Source of the DNA: Exobasidium rhododendri
Lineage: Eukaryota; Basidiomycota; Exobasidiomycetes; Exobasidiales; Exobasidiaceae
Reading direction: 5' to 3'
Assembly (NCBI GenBank): GCA_026210745.1
Contig: CP110630.1
Span: 992,001 to 1,056,000 of the forward strand
Length of the DNA: 64,000 nt
Shown here: in pieces, positions 32,864 to 44,532 of the stretch
Layout of the letters: each line of letters starts with the position of its first letter
How positions within the stretch are numbered: the first letter of the stretch is position 1
The notes under the pieces: model-generated
The model's input: the letters and a program-made list of their open reading frames with translations, nothing else
Database searches by the model: none
Told to the model about the DNA's origin: nothing
Translations under genes and position numbers: made by a program

Positions 32864-34920
32864 ATGTCCCTGCGGTCTGAGCTCAAGTCGGAGGGCTCGG
32901 AGAAGAGTGTGCCAAGATCTGCAGCACCCAGCAGCCCATCAAGAGTAGGAGGCGTTGTCCGTTCGTCTATCGTCTCCTCGTCTCCGCCTATGCCGCCAAG
33001 AAGAAAGAGAAAACTTGACTTGATCGCTCCCGAACATCCCTCAAAATTCAAGACACAAAAAGGACGCATCTTAAGCAGTGCGACCAGGATTTTTATCATC
33101 AAGGACAAGTTGACTGAAGAGGAAATTGATGATCTTCGGATTAAGGTGATTGAATTGGGAGGTATGAATTCGTCTTTGAGCTATGCTACGCTCATTTTGA
33201 CAAGCCTACGTGCGGAGAAAAGAATACTGCGCCATCTGGACAGAGACGTGCTTGTGAGTTGTGGCGAGGTAAGGACCATAAGTTCTTCCCAAATGCTGAC
33301 AGCTGAGGTTGACGTCTTGGCGATAGGGTAGGAAAGTGCCAGTCTTGCACCTTTCATGGCTATTTGAGACATTCGAGGAAAAGCTGCTACAATCCTACAA
33401 CCAGTATTCTCTCGTGAGCTATGCTTCTGAGAATGATACGAAGGAAGCAGCGGACGTAGCATTGACAGTATCGTCGCAAGGCTCACAGCAACACGAGAGC
33501 GATGTAAAGGGTCTGGCTGACGGCTGCGTCAAGTCGAAAGTAGAGACGGATGAGGAAAGCGTCACCGAAGAGGAAGGAGACATGGGCGGCTTTGGAAGTC
33601 GCGAGGGAAGCATGGAATGTGGGGAAGAGCTCCCGCAAGAGTCCGGAGCTGAAATAGTCGCAGACAAGACGGCGCACGATCAAGGCCCTGAATGGCACAA
33701 TGTCGAATATGCGTGCCTACGACCATCACCCTTGAAGACGAGGTACAATGAAGCCCTAGTAGACGAATTGGAAATCTTACGACTTCAGCGTGTCCAATCT
33801 GGCAATCAAGAAGTGAATGCAACTGCATATGGAAGAGCTATAAGTGCTGTCAAAGCTCTGCCGTTCGCCCTTGCTCCCAATCCACATCGCTCGAAACAGA
33901 TCAAAGGGATCGGTCCAAAGATTGCGAAGCTGATAGCACAGTTCTATAGTCAAGGTCATATTGCTGAGGCACAGCTGATCCGCAATGACCACGGCTTCCA
34001 AGTGATGTCACAATTCATGGAGCTGTACGGTGTGGGACCCAAGAGAGCTCGAGAATACTACAGTCAAGGAGCGCGAACACTGGACGATGTCATTAGGATG
34101 GGAGGAAGTCTGGGCACGCATTTGCATGTGGAAGAGTGCTTGCGGATCCTGCCAGATCTGCGCTGCAAGATACCTCGAGACGAAGTGGTAGAGATTGCGC
34201 AATTGGTAAGCAAGCACAAGTGGATGACGTGGCATGGTGCCATTCGTGTCTTATGCATTCTCCCCCCTTCCGTAGATACAGACAGAACTGGACTCAGTTC
34301 GACCAGGCTGCATACACACCGTTTGTGGAGGTTTCCGGCGGGGCAAATTAGAGTCCAACGACGTCGACATTGTCATCACCGACCCGAATCCCACCACTCT
34401 TACCAGCCAGGTCACCTGCATGGAAGAGCTCCTTCGACAACTGAAGAAAAAGGCTCTGATAACGCACGTAGTCAATGTGACCACCCCTTCTTCCACCTTT
34501 GAGGCAGTGTATAGTCATCTGGATATTGCCGAAGTCGTCCTTTTACCTCCGACGTCTGCTGTCGTCGCCGTCTCCCGCTACCGACGCGTGGACATCATCT
34601 TTGTGAGCAGCTCTTTGAGAATGGGTAGAATGGTGGATGTCAGACCATTCGTTCATTCTAGGTCTTGTTTTTTGTTCGTCGCCTCTACATCACAGTGTCC
34701 CCACCGCACGTATGGAGCTGCCATCCTTGGTTGGACTGGCAGTCGGCAATTTGAAAGAGACCTGCGCTTGCTAGCAAAACATCGCGGCTTCAAATTTCAC
34801 TCTACCGGCATTGTAAATCAAAATGACAGTCGACCTTATCAGACACCGAGGGAGGAGGACATCTTTGAACTTCTACAGATCCCATACATGCCACCTCATC
34901 TACGAAATTGTGACGCTTAA
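32864..34920 (+). CDS. POL4: Family X DNA polymerase (Pol4, lambda/mu-like)
   Basis: Pol X enzymes fill gaps in end joining and base excision repair. Exons 32864-33253, 33327-34205, 34276-34602 and 34696-34920 give 606 residues. An N-terminal BRCT-like domain starts near residue 65 (GRILSSATRIFIIKDKLTEEE) and spans intron 1 (VPVLHLSWLFETFEEK). An acidic, phosphorylatable linker follows. The 8-kDa and fingers regions show two helix-hairpin-helix motifs (IKGIGPKIAKLI and LYGVGPKRAREYY). The palm has GGFRRGK...NDVDIVI with Asp452 and Asp454, and the third metal Asp529 in RRVDIIF. The last intron separates Asp529 from YGAAILGWTGSRQFERDLR. All catalytic carboxylates are intact. Assignment to lambda or mu is not possible by eye. 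Confidence 0.93.
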
Positions 34921-35036
34921 CGCCTGACGCCGGACAGTCAATGAACATTCACCATTCACACTTCACCATTCTCGGCTCTACTCTTCGAAAGTGGAAAGAG
35001 GTGTCCCTTTGCTTGCTGTATCTGTATTTGTTATTA

Positions 35037-37978
35037 TTATCCCCTTTGGTAGTCTTGGGGAGCCCGCTGTAAGACCTGCAATTGACTCATGATTTGTAGC
35101 AACAAGGCTTTTCCTCCCTTGGTGATTTTCAACAAAGTGTTTTCGCTTGACTCTTCCCTTCCCGCTTCTTGCAAGTCGATGAGCTCTTGGATTTTCTCGA
35201 TAGAGTGGGTCAATCTGCCGCCTCGATAGTACGTCGCCTGTAGTTCTTCTTGAAACCCTTCTACACCCGTCTTGATTGCGTGTAGAATGAAGCGTCGCGA
35301 TAGAACAAAAGCTCTCTCAGAATAGAGTTGACTGTTGCGTCTACCTGCCTCTGTGTACATCAGCCTCTCATAGCCTGGTTCGGTAAAGTACGGCTCTACG
35401 ACCAAGACAAGCGCTTTGACAGAGACAAGTATCTGAAGCAACGTGCTCTTCTCTGGATTCCACGTCTCTACTTCTTCTTGACCTTGCCAGGCTGTGAAGT
35501 GGGTAAGGACGATGGGGTAAATGGGAAGGAGAGAGGAGGGCGTAGAGCGATTGGTCAGGAAAGACAGTAGTACATACATCACCGAACCAGAGAACAGGTG
35601 AAATCTCACTGTTAAGCAGACTAAGGCAGATTCTACCTTCTTCGTAGAGATTCGGACTAACTCTGCCATGACCTTGTGACCAGCTGTGAAAGTGAGCACG
35701 AGGCGGTTCATCAGGAAAATTGGCGCCCAAGTAGAAATCGATGCAGAAGGGGGCGTCTTGATAACTGAGGACCAGGCGGAAGTGCGTCAGAACTTGGACT
35801 TTTCTACCCCTTGGAAGGGGACACTCTCGGAATCTACTCACGGCGTTCCTTGGCTTCCGATGATGATTGTGCGAAAGAGGTCCATCCTATCCTCATAAGA
35901 GCGCACCAAGATCTCATCTGCGAAGCAGTAGGAATGACACGTCTGTTCTCAGCCGTCTTCTGTCCTCAATGTCTTCTCGCTCAATCGTAATACTCACCGG
36001 GTAAGCTAGACGACAAGATGCGATACTCCCGCTGAATACGGGAAAGAAAGGCTCTACGGTGCAATAGGGAAGGCGAGCGATTAAGATAGTAGTGATCCTT
36101 CGGTGCTAGCTCTAAGACTTTGAAACTGGTGTTGAGAGCATCGAGAGAGGACGGCCTTTCGATTTCGTCTCTATGTAAATCGACAGGATATTTTGCCCCT
36201 TCTCTTGCGACTCCAGCAGCACTTTCCTCCCCTTCCACACTGTCTTCTTCATTGCTGTCAACATCTTCGGCATCTTCCCAGTCCATCTCCTCGGCATTGC
36301 TATCGTCGACATGCTGACCGTCGGAAGTGACCCAAGGTACGGAAGTGTGTGTCGCATGGGTGCAGCTTGCATCACTGTCCTCATACTCTTGTTCCTCCTC
36401 TTCATCCACCTCGCTTTCGTCTTCGTCGCCTGCCAGCCTCGTAAGGTGTCCAACCATTTCCTTCACACGCCGTCCGTCGGGCAGCTCAACAAGAATGTGA
36501 CCGTCGAAAGCGCAGTCGATCACGACGCCGTACCAATCGATCTCGTGTGCGAGCAGTGACGATCGAATTTCGATTGGCTTCGACAACACCCCATCTGGAG
36601 AGGCCTCTGCCAACTCCTTTCCCATGGAGGACATTGTCTCTTCCAAATCATAGTCATCGTAAGCGACTTCGTCATCACTGCCCAGCATTGGCACGCCAGG
36701 TGGGGGATATCCAGTGCCGCCGCTTGAGATGAGAACAACATCCCCACGATTGATACCGTAAGGATAGCCTGCAGAACCTTCCGCTTTGCACTCCAGAAGA
36801 GGTACCACTTTGCTGTCCGTCTTTTTGTTGTCCCCGTAGAAGATAATCGTAGCGGTCTGCTCTTTTGCGTCCATAGATTGCACAACGGCGCCTCTCTCAC
36901 TTCCCTCCAGATTGCGGTAAATGACATGCTCTCCACACCAAACATGGTGATCATCGATCGTTGCAGGTTCCTCTAGCTCTGTGCTGCAATGCAGCGAACG
37001 AGTGCCATCCTGCCAGAGAACCTCGACATTGCTTCTGCAATCTATGACAGCCAACACTTCACGACGGCTGTCCCCTTCAATTGTGAAGCCCTCCTTGTCA
37101 AGCTGGCTCTTCGATTCTTCGCTTGCCACGTATACGTTATCACCCAATGCGTACTTATGCTCTTCAAAATTCTGAATGACAGTCAAGCCCGCCATTGAGT
37201 TCGTCCAGACTTGTCTAGGCATCGGAAACAATTCTGCCTCTGCTTGTGACAACTGAAACGAATATCTAACGTAAGCGAACCCTTTCCCAAAAGTTACTTT
37301 CAAGAGACTCACCTTTTGATTGATAGCAAGCCAAGTGATGAGGGCGTGAGTCTGCTGCACTGCAATAACCCTCATCAGGTCCTTCTCTTTCCGATGAATG
37401 TAAGCATCTTTACAAAGCCCTTGCATGCTCTCCAACGCCTTATCGGTTGGTGTACCATAGTTGAGGACCGCCTCTGTGCAGATGAATTTCTGTGGTTCTG
37501 TCTCGCCTTGTATGCTCAACAAGCCCTCTTCGAAGACTCTCTCAACAACACCTACCCAATGATTGTGAATGACGTTATCTCCTACTCTGATTCCTGCCGT
37601 CGGTCGGATGTGTCGACTTGACATTAGCCCATCTCTCCTTGCTTGTGTCACTACAGTCTGCAAGGCGACCTTCATTTCGAGGTCTACCACGACGCCGGTC
37701 ATCAAATCTATAGCACCCCTTCTCACTCTCCTGCAGATATCGCCAATCTGAAAGCTTCGGTCTAAAAGCTTCAATTCGCTTGCATGAGCAGTAATCATGC
37801 GACCGGAAGCCCATAGTATCTTGTATTGATGGACTTGTAGGCTGCCGATGAGAGGCACGTCATCGTCATCATCGTCTTCGTCTCTCCACGTATACAGTAC
37901 GGTTGCCAAGTCATCTACATCGCCGGCATATGCAACGACATCCTCTTCGTAGAATCGCTCGATCGCATCTGATTCCAT
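35037..37978 (-). CDS. UBE2O-like ubiquitin-conjugating enzyme (E2/E3 hybrid)
   Basis: UBE2O is a very large E2 that also recognises substrates, including unassembled ribosomal proteins in animals. Exons 37313-37978, 35998-37252, 35842-35917, 35610-35764 and 35037-35491 give 868 residues. The N-terminal two thirds hold several beta-rich SH3-like segments with VGDNVIHNHWVGVVE, SWxx-type WLAINQK and VWCGEHVIYRN motifs. The C-terminal UBC domain follows an acidic linker, with YLGANFPDEPPRAHFHS and the catalytic Cys in EEGRICLSLLNTW. The start at 37978 (MESDAIERFYEEDVV) fits the family; ATG 38098 is an in-frame alternative. Intron 37253-37312 is 60 bases and in phase, so retention would add 20 residues. 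It is divergent from RAV1. Confidence 0.9.
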
Positions 37979-38224
37979 GATCAGAGTATGACAAGCCAAG
38001 TGTAGCTCCAGCAAGGTGGCAGCGGTCAGTCTTTTGGCAATGCGGCGCACATCAATGTCGAACGAGAGGCACCACAATGCAGGAAAAATAAAAGCCATGA
38101 AGCGAAAACCAAGAATTAGACTTCTTCCTTCGCACAGACCCCAATCACCGCGCTGGGTAACACACTCTTCCCTTCTGAGCAGCTCTTCTTACTCAGGCTA
38201 TCTATCCTGTACCGAGCTTTGGCA

Positions 38225-41200
38225 ATGCAACAATCGACCGGCGATGACGACGCGGACGACGTGCCAAGACTCACTCTATCGCAATCGTTCCTGGGTCCAT
38301 CATCCAGCAAAGAGGGCTTCGGCTCAGTGGGTTACGCACCCCCTAGACGAGGTCAACATTCGCTCGTGGTGAGTCGTGCTGGTCTGCAGCAGTAACAGTA
38401 TGCTTGACGAGGGAGTAAATCTGCTTTTGCAGGCGCGAACGAGCACCGACAGGGTGCATATATTGCTAGATGGCTTGAATCTGGTCGACTCTCTTCCTTT
38501 CTGGTCAGACTACTCGAGTCAAGAGGAGCATAGGAAGGACAATGTTGAGTGTGTTTGCTTCTCGGAGCGCTTCGAACCATCTGGAATGTTCGTGAGTCGG
38601 CAGCAGATTGTGCATTGAAGGCATTATTGTGCGCTGAATTCAGACCAGGTCGCTGCTGCTGCGGGAGATTGCGTGGTAGTATGGTCCACATCAGCTAATA
38701 TCAGCGGCAAAGAAACATGGCAAGTACATTCAAGAGTTCATGTGGGAGAAGGCAAGATTTCCAGCATCGACATTAGGAAAGGTGGGTATATGCATGAGGC
38801 GCAAGGCAACCGAATGTTTTGATGTGATCCTCATATCCGCCGCAATGACAACTCTTCGTGCTCGCAGATCTCCTTCTGGTCGGTTCGCAAGCTTCCTTGA
38901 CCTTATGGAAAGTTTCGCAGGGTAGTAGACCTAGCTGGAGGAGGAGTTGGCGAATGAGGTGCGTGACTTGATCAGTTTCGATCGTACAAGACGTCTCTAA
39001 AGCGCATTCGTCGATTAATCCAGGACGCCAAAGAGGGTGGTACAGAGTCTCTTTTGCCCCAGTGAAGCAAGATTTGCAGTGCTGTTAGAGGTGAGCAGGT
39101 GCAAGAGCAGGATGTGAATGAATTAATTGTGCGCTAAGTTCATCCTCTCTTCCCACTTTCTCCTACTAGAACGATCGAAGAGTATGTACTTGGACACTGG
39201 CCAATGATGCTGCAGCCAAGCCCGAATCGAGTGGGACTCTGCTTCATTCAAGGGCAGTCAGACAGATATCTTGGAGGCGGGAGCCTGAGGGAGCGGAGTG
39301 AGTTGCAATACTAGGGACGTCTGGAAGCTGCTTCAAGATAAGCATTGCTAATTCATAGAGTGCACTCGACACTGTGCGCTATTCAAGTCAAACGAACATC
39401 ATAGTGACCCGAACGATCGATGGGGTGACAAGATTATGGGCTTCCGTGATCGACGAACCTAAGAATATGCGCATATGGTCTACTATCGACCCGAGTGCCA
39501 TGGGGAGCAATGGTTTGCCATCAGAGAATGTCAAATCTTGCTTCTACTTGGATGCGTATGACATGGCCTTGATACTGGGAGCTAGCCTTCGATGGCTCCA
39601 GAGAGATTTGCAGATGGCAGATCTTGGTCTCGGCGCACACGCTTCAAATCAGCAAGAAAAAATCATGGATCTGAAACGTTCACGAGCAAGAAGAATGGAG
39701 CATCTACTCTCTGAGACACCCGACATGGTCGCACTCTGTCTTTCGGATGGTACTCTTGTGATTCGAGCAGTAGCCAACATTGACCGGAAGCCTCCCACGC
39801 TCTGTGAAAGCTTTGTGGTTCTCAGACTGGCATCAAATATTGACTTGAGATCCCTGCAGATCTCTAGTATGGCCTCCTATGCGATTGCTACTTCGGCGTC
39901 CTCTAATTGTTACAGTCCGACGGGTGTCTTACTTTTGACATTAGCCACGGGTGACATGGTGAAGTTTCTCATTACACCCTCGTTGCTGTTCGATGGCTTG
40001 GGAGAGGGATTGTCAAAAACCGGATCATACGATCAATTCAGGAACAGTGTATTTCCAGACCATACTTCAGGCGGCCTTGATACGCTCGCGACTGCAGGCA
40101 TCTCTCCTGAATCTTCTGTCGCGACTACAGCCAGCAGCAGCAGTACCAGTCTCGTTGCTGTGGCTTCCACCGACGGTCATGGCTTTCACTCGGTAGGAGT
40201 GTATGATACTCGTGACCTCTTCAATTCAACGGGACTTCAGACTCGCTACGAATCAAAGTACAAGGTGACGGAAATCAAGTGGTCTTCGGGACTTGCAAAG
40301 TATCCAACATTGCTGGCGCTGGCTTCGTCGGACGAGGTGCAGATTTTAGCTCAGTGTCGGACTTCGTATAAAGACCGATTGCTCGTTGACAGCAGGGCGC
40401 CGAGGTGGAAGATGATTGCGCGGATTGACGTCTCCACGATCGGTCTCTCTCAAATTGAGAGTATAGCATGGCAGTCTGACTGCACTCTGCTACTTGCCGC
40501 CTCTCGTCTTATCCTTAAGTACGATGGTCGACTCGCCTGGCCCGATCGTGCGACTCAACAGTCCAGTTCACCTCAACATATGAGGGAATTGGCGGCAATG
40601 CATTCAAGTCCTTTGGCTGGACATGAACCAGAAGTCATCGTGCAGTGTCTGCTATGGGATCGGGTTGGAACGGCGTGTCAAGTCTGGATCAATCTATTGT
40701 CTGCGGTCAATGAGATGATACCAGACGAGCCGTTACAGGTCGCAGAAATCGAATGGCTTGACTGGGAACACACAGAGAAAGAGTGGAGGATTCATAGTAC
40801 CAAGGTGAGCTTCCTGTCACAGTAGTGGCAGAGGACGTCGAATGAAAGATCCCTCGTTGATGGACCCTTCCTCCCTTGCACTCATACGCGTACAACAGAC
40901 GAACATATTCGACGAAGAACAGCAGGACAGTAACAAAGGTCTGACACAGCGTACAGCACGACTTGAGCATTTCCTTGAGGTTCTACAGCGTCCAGATACC
41001 TTGTCTTGCTTTTCTCGAACCCAACAAGGTCGTCTCGCACATGCCTTGGACACCACCCTGAAGATTCTCCATCATCGTGAGCTTCTTGACGTTGACGCCC
41101 AAAGATATCTTGCAGCGCACTTTTATCTCGAATGCTCGGAAGACTCACTCACTTTGGATTACAAGTCGTTCCTTTGGGCCCTTTCCAGCAAGAGTCAAGG

Positions 41201-42495
41201 GAGATTGCTGCAAGCTCTTGAACTTAGCTACAAGGGTAGACTGGATTGGAAGATGGCTCGTCGAAGTGGCGTCTTCCTATGGCTCCGGTCCCACGACGAC
41301 CTACGTTCTTTAGCGGAGAAGGTGGCTCAACAGCAATTTTCCAGTCAAGAAGAGCGAAATCCTACCTCTTGTTCCTTATTGTACTTTGCATTGGGAAAGC
41401 AGAAGCTCGTCTGGAATCTTTGGAGACAGTCTTTTTGGCATGCTGACCAGAAGAAGATGCTTCAATTCCTCAGTAATGACTTCACTCTTCCTCGGTGGCA
41501 ATCAGCTGCTCTGAAAAATGCCTTTGCTCTTTTAAGCCAGAGACGATTTGGTGAGTGATGGAGAAAACGACGACGGGAGCGGCGTATAAGGTTTAGAGAT
41601 CAGGCTGACCTGTATGCTTGTGATGGTTCACATATCCATCAGAGATGGCGGCTAGCTTCTTTCTGCTCGGAAACAGCTTGAGAGACGCTGTCAATGTTTG
41701 CATCAGAAATCTGGGAGATTTCTCGTTAGCTGTCGCTATTGCCAGATTGCATGAAGGCGGCACGACAGGTCCAGTATTTCAAGACATTCTTCGAAGAGAT
41801 GTTTTGCGAGAAGCTCTGTTGACCGCGAACCGATGGTTGGCCAATTGGGCACTTCAGATGCTCGAGGAGAAAGAGCTGGCCATCAGGGTCCTCTGTGTGA
41901 GTGTGGGTGGCTGTGATGAGGCGCGACGATCCCCTCTTGCACTTCTGCGAATTGATCGCCTCTCTTGTCCTGATACAGCAACCAACATGGATGCTTTCGG
42001 AAGCATTTCCTGCTTTGAAAATCAGCGACAAAACTCAAATCAGGGAAAAGGAAGCGCAAGATTGCTCGCATTCTCTCTTACTTTTTTCAGGCCAGGTAGA
42101 CGGTGTAGGTGTTCCACCTGACTTGCCGTGCGATATCGAAGCTCGTCTTCTTCTCCAAACGCACCGGACCATGTGTGCAGACGGTGAGTAATGAGAGGCG
42201 ATGTGTCGAATGCCGGTGGTGTAATTTTTGAAGTACTAAGTTCATCATCCTGAATGCAACGATCAATAACTGCATGACAGGTCTCGACTCTCTCGCCTTG
42301 AATATTTTGAGGACATATGGGCTCAAGTCTAAGCCTCGCGCCACATCAAAGAATATCGCCGTCTTAAATACAGCACAAGGAGTAGACAATCAGCCTCCCC
42401 AAAAGGAGAAAGTCGCTTCACTCATGCCGGCAGCCAGAATGGACTCGAATAAGCAAGGAGAAACGTCCTTTGACTTTAATTCTTTTAATTTCTGA
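38225..42495 (+). CDS. RAV1: RAVE complex subunit Rav1 (rabconnectin-3/DMX-like)
   Basis: Rav1 with Skp1 and Rav2 promotes reassembly of the V-ATPase on vacuole and endosome membranes. Eleven exons were traced: 38225-38368, 38433-38591, 38649-38781, 38868-38958, 39024-39090, 39170-39297, 39361-40804, 40899-41550, 41643-41896, 41979-42183 and 42281-42495, giving 1163 residues. The N-terminal part has WD40-like blades (LLLVGSQASLTLWK, FAVLLENDRRVCTW, TRTIDGVTRLWA). The C-terminal half carries the Rav1 domain: FLWALSSKSQGRLL, SGVFLWLR, EMAASFFLLGNSLRDAVNVC. The protein ends SFDFNSFNF, like other Rav1 proteins. The least certain junction is the intron before 40899, where I chose the acceptor that keeps phase. 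It is divergent from the UBE2O-like gene. Confidence 0.88.
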
Positions 42496-43308
42496 AGTTT
42501 CATGTAGCTTTACAGACAAGTCTCTGAAAGAAGTACTGCCAAAGGGTACAACGAATGAGATGATGAACCATGTTGTCTTGTCCTATCATCATTCGTATGA
42601 AGTGCGTATGCCTCCGCCTACCATCAGTCAATAAGTCACATGCGATGTCGAGGGGAGAGCTGAAATGCGTGTAGGACGTCTAAAAATGCTCATCATGATG
42701 CTCGCGCACCTGTGAAATTGGTTGCCGGAGTGAAGTCTCACTCAGGGAGTCGTTCGCCATACAGCACACGGCAAAAAGAATAAAAGTTTCTGACAATAGA
42801 CGTGAGAAGTTTGCTCTGTGTAATGACGACTGTATGACATTCCAGCCCGGGAGCTATTGAGAAGTACGCACTAGAGGTTCACTCGATACCATAGCAGTAC
42901 CATTCTCGCTCCTCTGTGTGCAATTATATTAGAAACCAATAGTGAATTCTTTTGCAAAGAACGACCCGTAGAATGTCAAACCGAGACAGGAATAGCGAGC
43001 TATGGCCTTCTTTCGTCCAAGTCGTGAAGAGAACTATTCTCCCTTCTCATGTAGTTCGAAGCGAAACTTGTTAGGCTTCACACACAAAATGACCAGCTAC
43101 TTTCTATTTTGGATTTTGACGACTCTTCCATTCTCGTTCTACTATACTAGTAGTTAAAAATATGTAAGTTTGGCGTGCATGGTCAAAGTCGGGCAATAAA
43201 GTCACTTCATGTGACGCGTCTGCCAAAACGAAGAAAAGTGCTATTTCTGCTACTTTGTGCTTACATTTGTCCGTTTCTCCGAGTCCGAAACGCGCGTCTC
43301 TATAGTCG

Positions 43309-43566
43309 ATGCTAAAGACACGAGATACAGATGACGATAGTGATGGCGAAAGTAATTTGCCCGTTCGTCGTGTCCTTAGTATTTCTCCGTTCAATGTAGA
43401 TGGTGAAGGTACTTTGTCTTACTTGCACCATATTGTAAACTCTCTCGAGCAATTCATGTGCACCTTCTTGTCAGCTACAACGTTTTATCAAGGGATGAGC
43501 AATGTATATCGTATTAATAAAAAAGGTGATCAGGTCTTCTGGTTAAAGCACCCTATAATGACATAA
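43309..43566 (+). CDS. Doubtful open reading frame of 85 codons
   Basis: The frame starts MLKTRDTDDDSDGESN and ends in HPIMT. It is acidic at the start and hydrophobic in the middle. No family is recognised. A possible splice acceptor (TGCGACTATTCAG) lies downstream near 43598, so it might be the first exon of a small gene that the foldback element at 43670 interrupts. Base composition is unlike the neighbouring genes. I list it as doubtful. Confidence 0.15.
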   Translation: MLKTRDTDDDSDGESNLPVRRVLSISPFNVDGEGTLSYLHHIVNSLEQFMCTFLSATTFYQGMSNVYRINKKGDQVFWLKHPIMT

Positions 43567-43669
43567 CTGCTTTGACCCATTCTTTTGCGACTATTCAGGG
43601 CTATCTAATCATCACTTCTCTCGAGTACCCATTTGGTTCCATCTTCATGATGCGGTGAAATCTCTGATA

Positions 43670-43814
43670 TCAGGGGGTTTCACGACGCGTTCATGACCAC
43701 ATCGATTCATGAATGAGAATACAGGAATTCATGAATTTGCAAAGCAGCGCTTGACGTTGTATTCTCATTTCTTCATGAATCGATCAATATATGAACCGTC
43801 GTGAAACCCCCTGA
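43670..43814. mobile_element. Foldback / MITE-like element with about 55-base inverted repeats
   Basis: The left end TCAGGGGGTTTCACGACG is matched in inverted orientation by CGTCGTGAAACCCCCTGA at the right end. The match continues with few differences through ATCGATTCATGAA to GAGAATACA. The arms cover nearly the whole 145 bases, leaving a loop of about 35 bases. No coding capacity exists, so it would be non-autonomous. The CAGGG terminus recalls hAT elements, but I see no clear target-site duplication. A structured regulatory RNA hairpin is an alternative. Confidence 0.7.
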
Positions 43815-44278
43815 ATCAGTACGATCGTCTCTTTGCTTAGTCTTCGTTTTCGAAACGATGCTTTTTACGATGATTTGAATAGGATGCTTCATATTCTTAT
43901 CATCAGTCTACGCTTTGTGGTAGGAAAATACATTAATGACCTTTCTTTAGAAAGTTCTTTGGAGAATACTTAGCCAGCTTGAGTATCGAAGATGATGAAT
44001 ACCCATCTGACGATGCTCAGACGAAATTTGCACTTCAAACAAGGGACAATTCTGCTCGATGTACGCGTTATTTTTGCTCAGGATCCCAAAATCAGTATGT
44101 GGAAGCGCTGCTGACTAGCCCGCGTTCTTTAGAAACTGCTTCCCACCTGAGATCTACATCTGCAGCACTGTATGTCAGTAGAGCTAGCTGCACACATTTC
44201 TTTTCCAGCTCGATGAAAAATCATAATGCCACGCATAGGACAGGTCAAACATGAAGGCGACAGGCTAGTCAAATACCA

Positions 44279-44500
44279 TTAAGCAGCAAAGGGTGCCAGT
44301 CTAGTCTGTGCTTTATCACTCTGAGTCCGAAGGTCGTAGTCAGACCCATTCTGACATATGTATCGGACCCACGCTGAGAGAAAGGGAAACAGCAATTCTG
44401 CTCAGTAATGATCTGTAGGCTGCACAGACCACTTTTTCTCTACTCACGCAAAGCTTGATAGCCGGACTTTTCCACTATCTTCAAGTATCGAACCTGAATG

Positions 44501-44532
<32 letters not shown>

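Larger units (their letters stand above)
42496..44278. other. Gene-poor spacer between RAV1 and AP-1 mu
   Basis: About 1.8 kb lies between two convergent genes, far longer than the other convergent gaps here (63-160 bases, apart from the 1.2 kb EMI1-URA5 and 1.75 kb tRNA spacers). It is AT-richer and holds a foldback element (43670-43814). Plus-strand frames at 43309-43566 and 43979-44254 have no recognisable domain. They could be remnants of a disrupted gene or chance frames. Confidence 0.55.

Noticed and set aside
40805..40898. Alternative RAV1 coding start at ATG 40842
   Set aside because: A separate downstream gene was considered, but the frame from 40899 continues the Rav1 domain and joins in phase to the exon ending at 40804.
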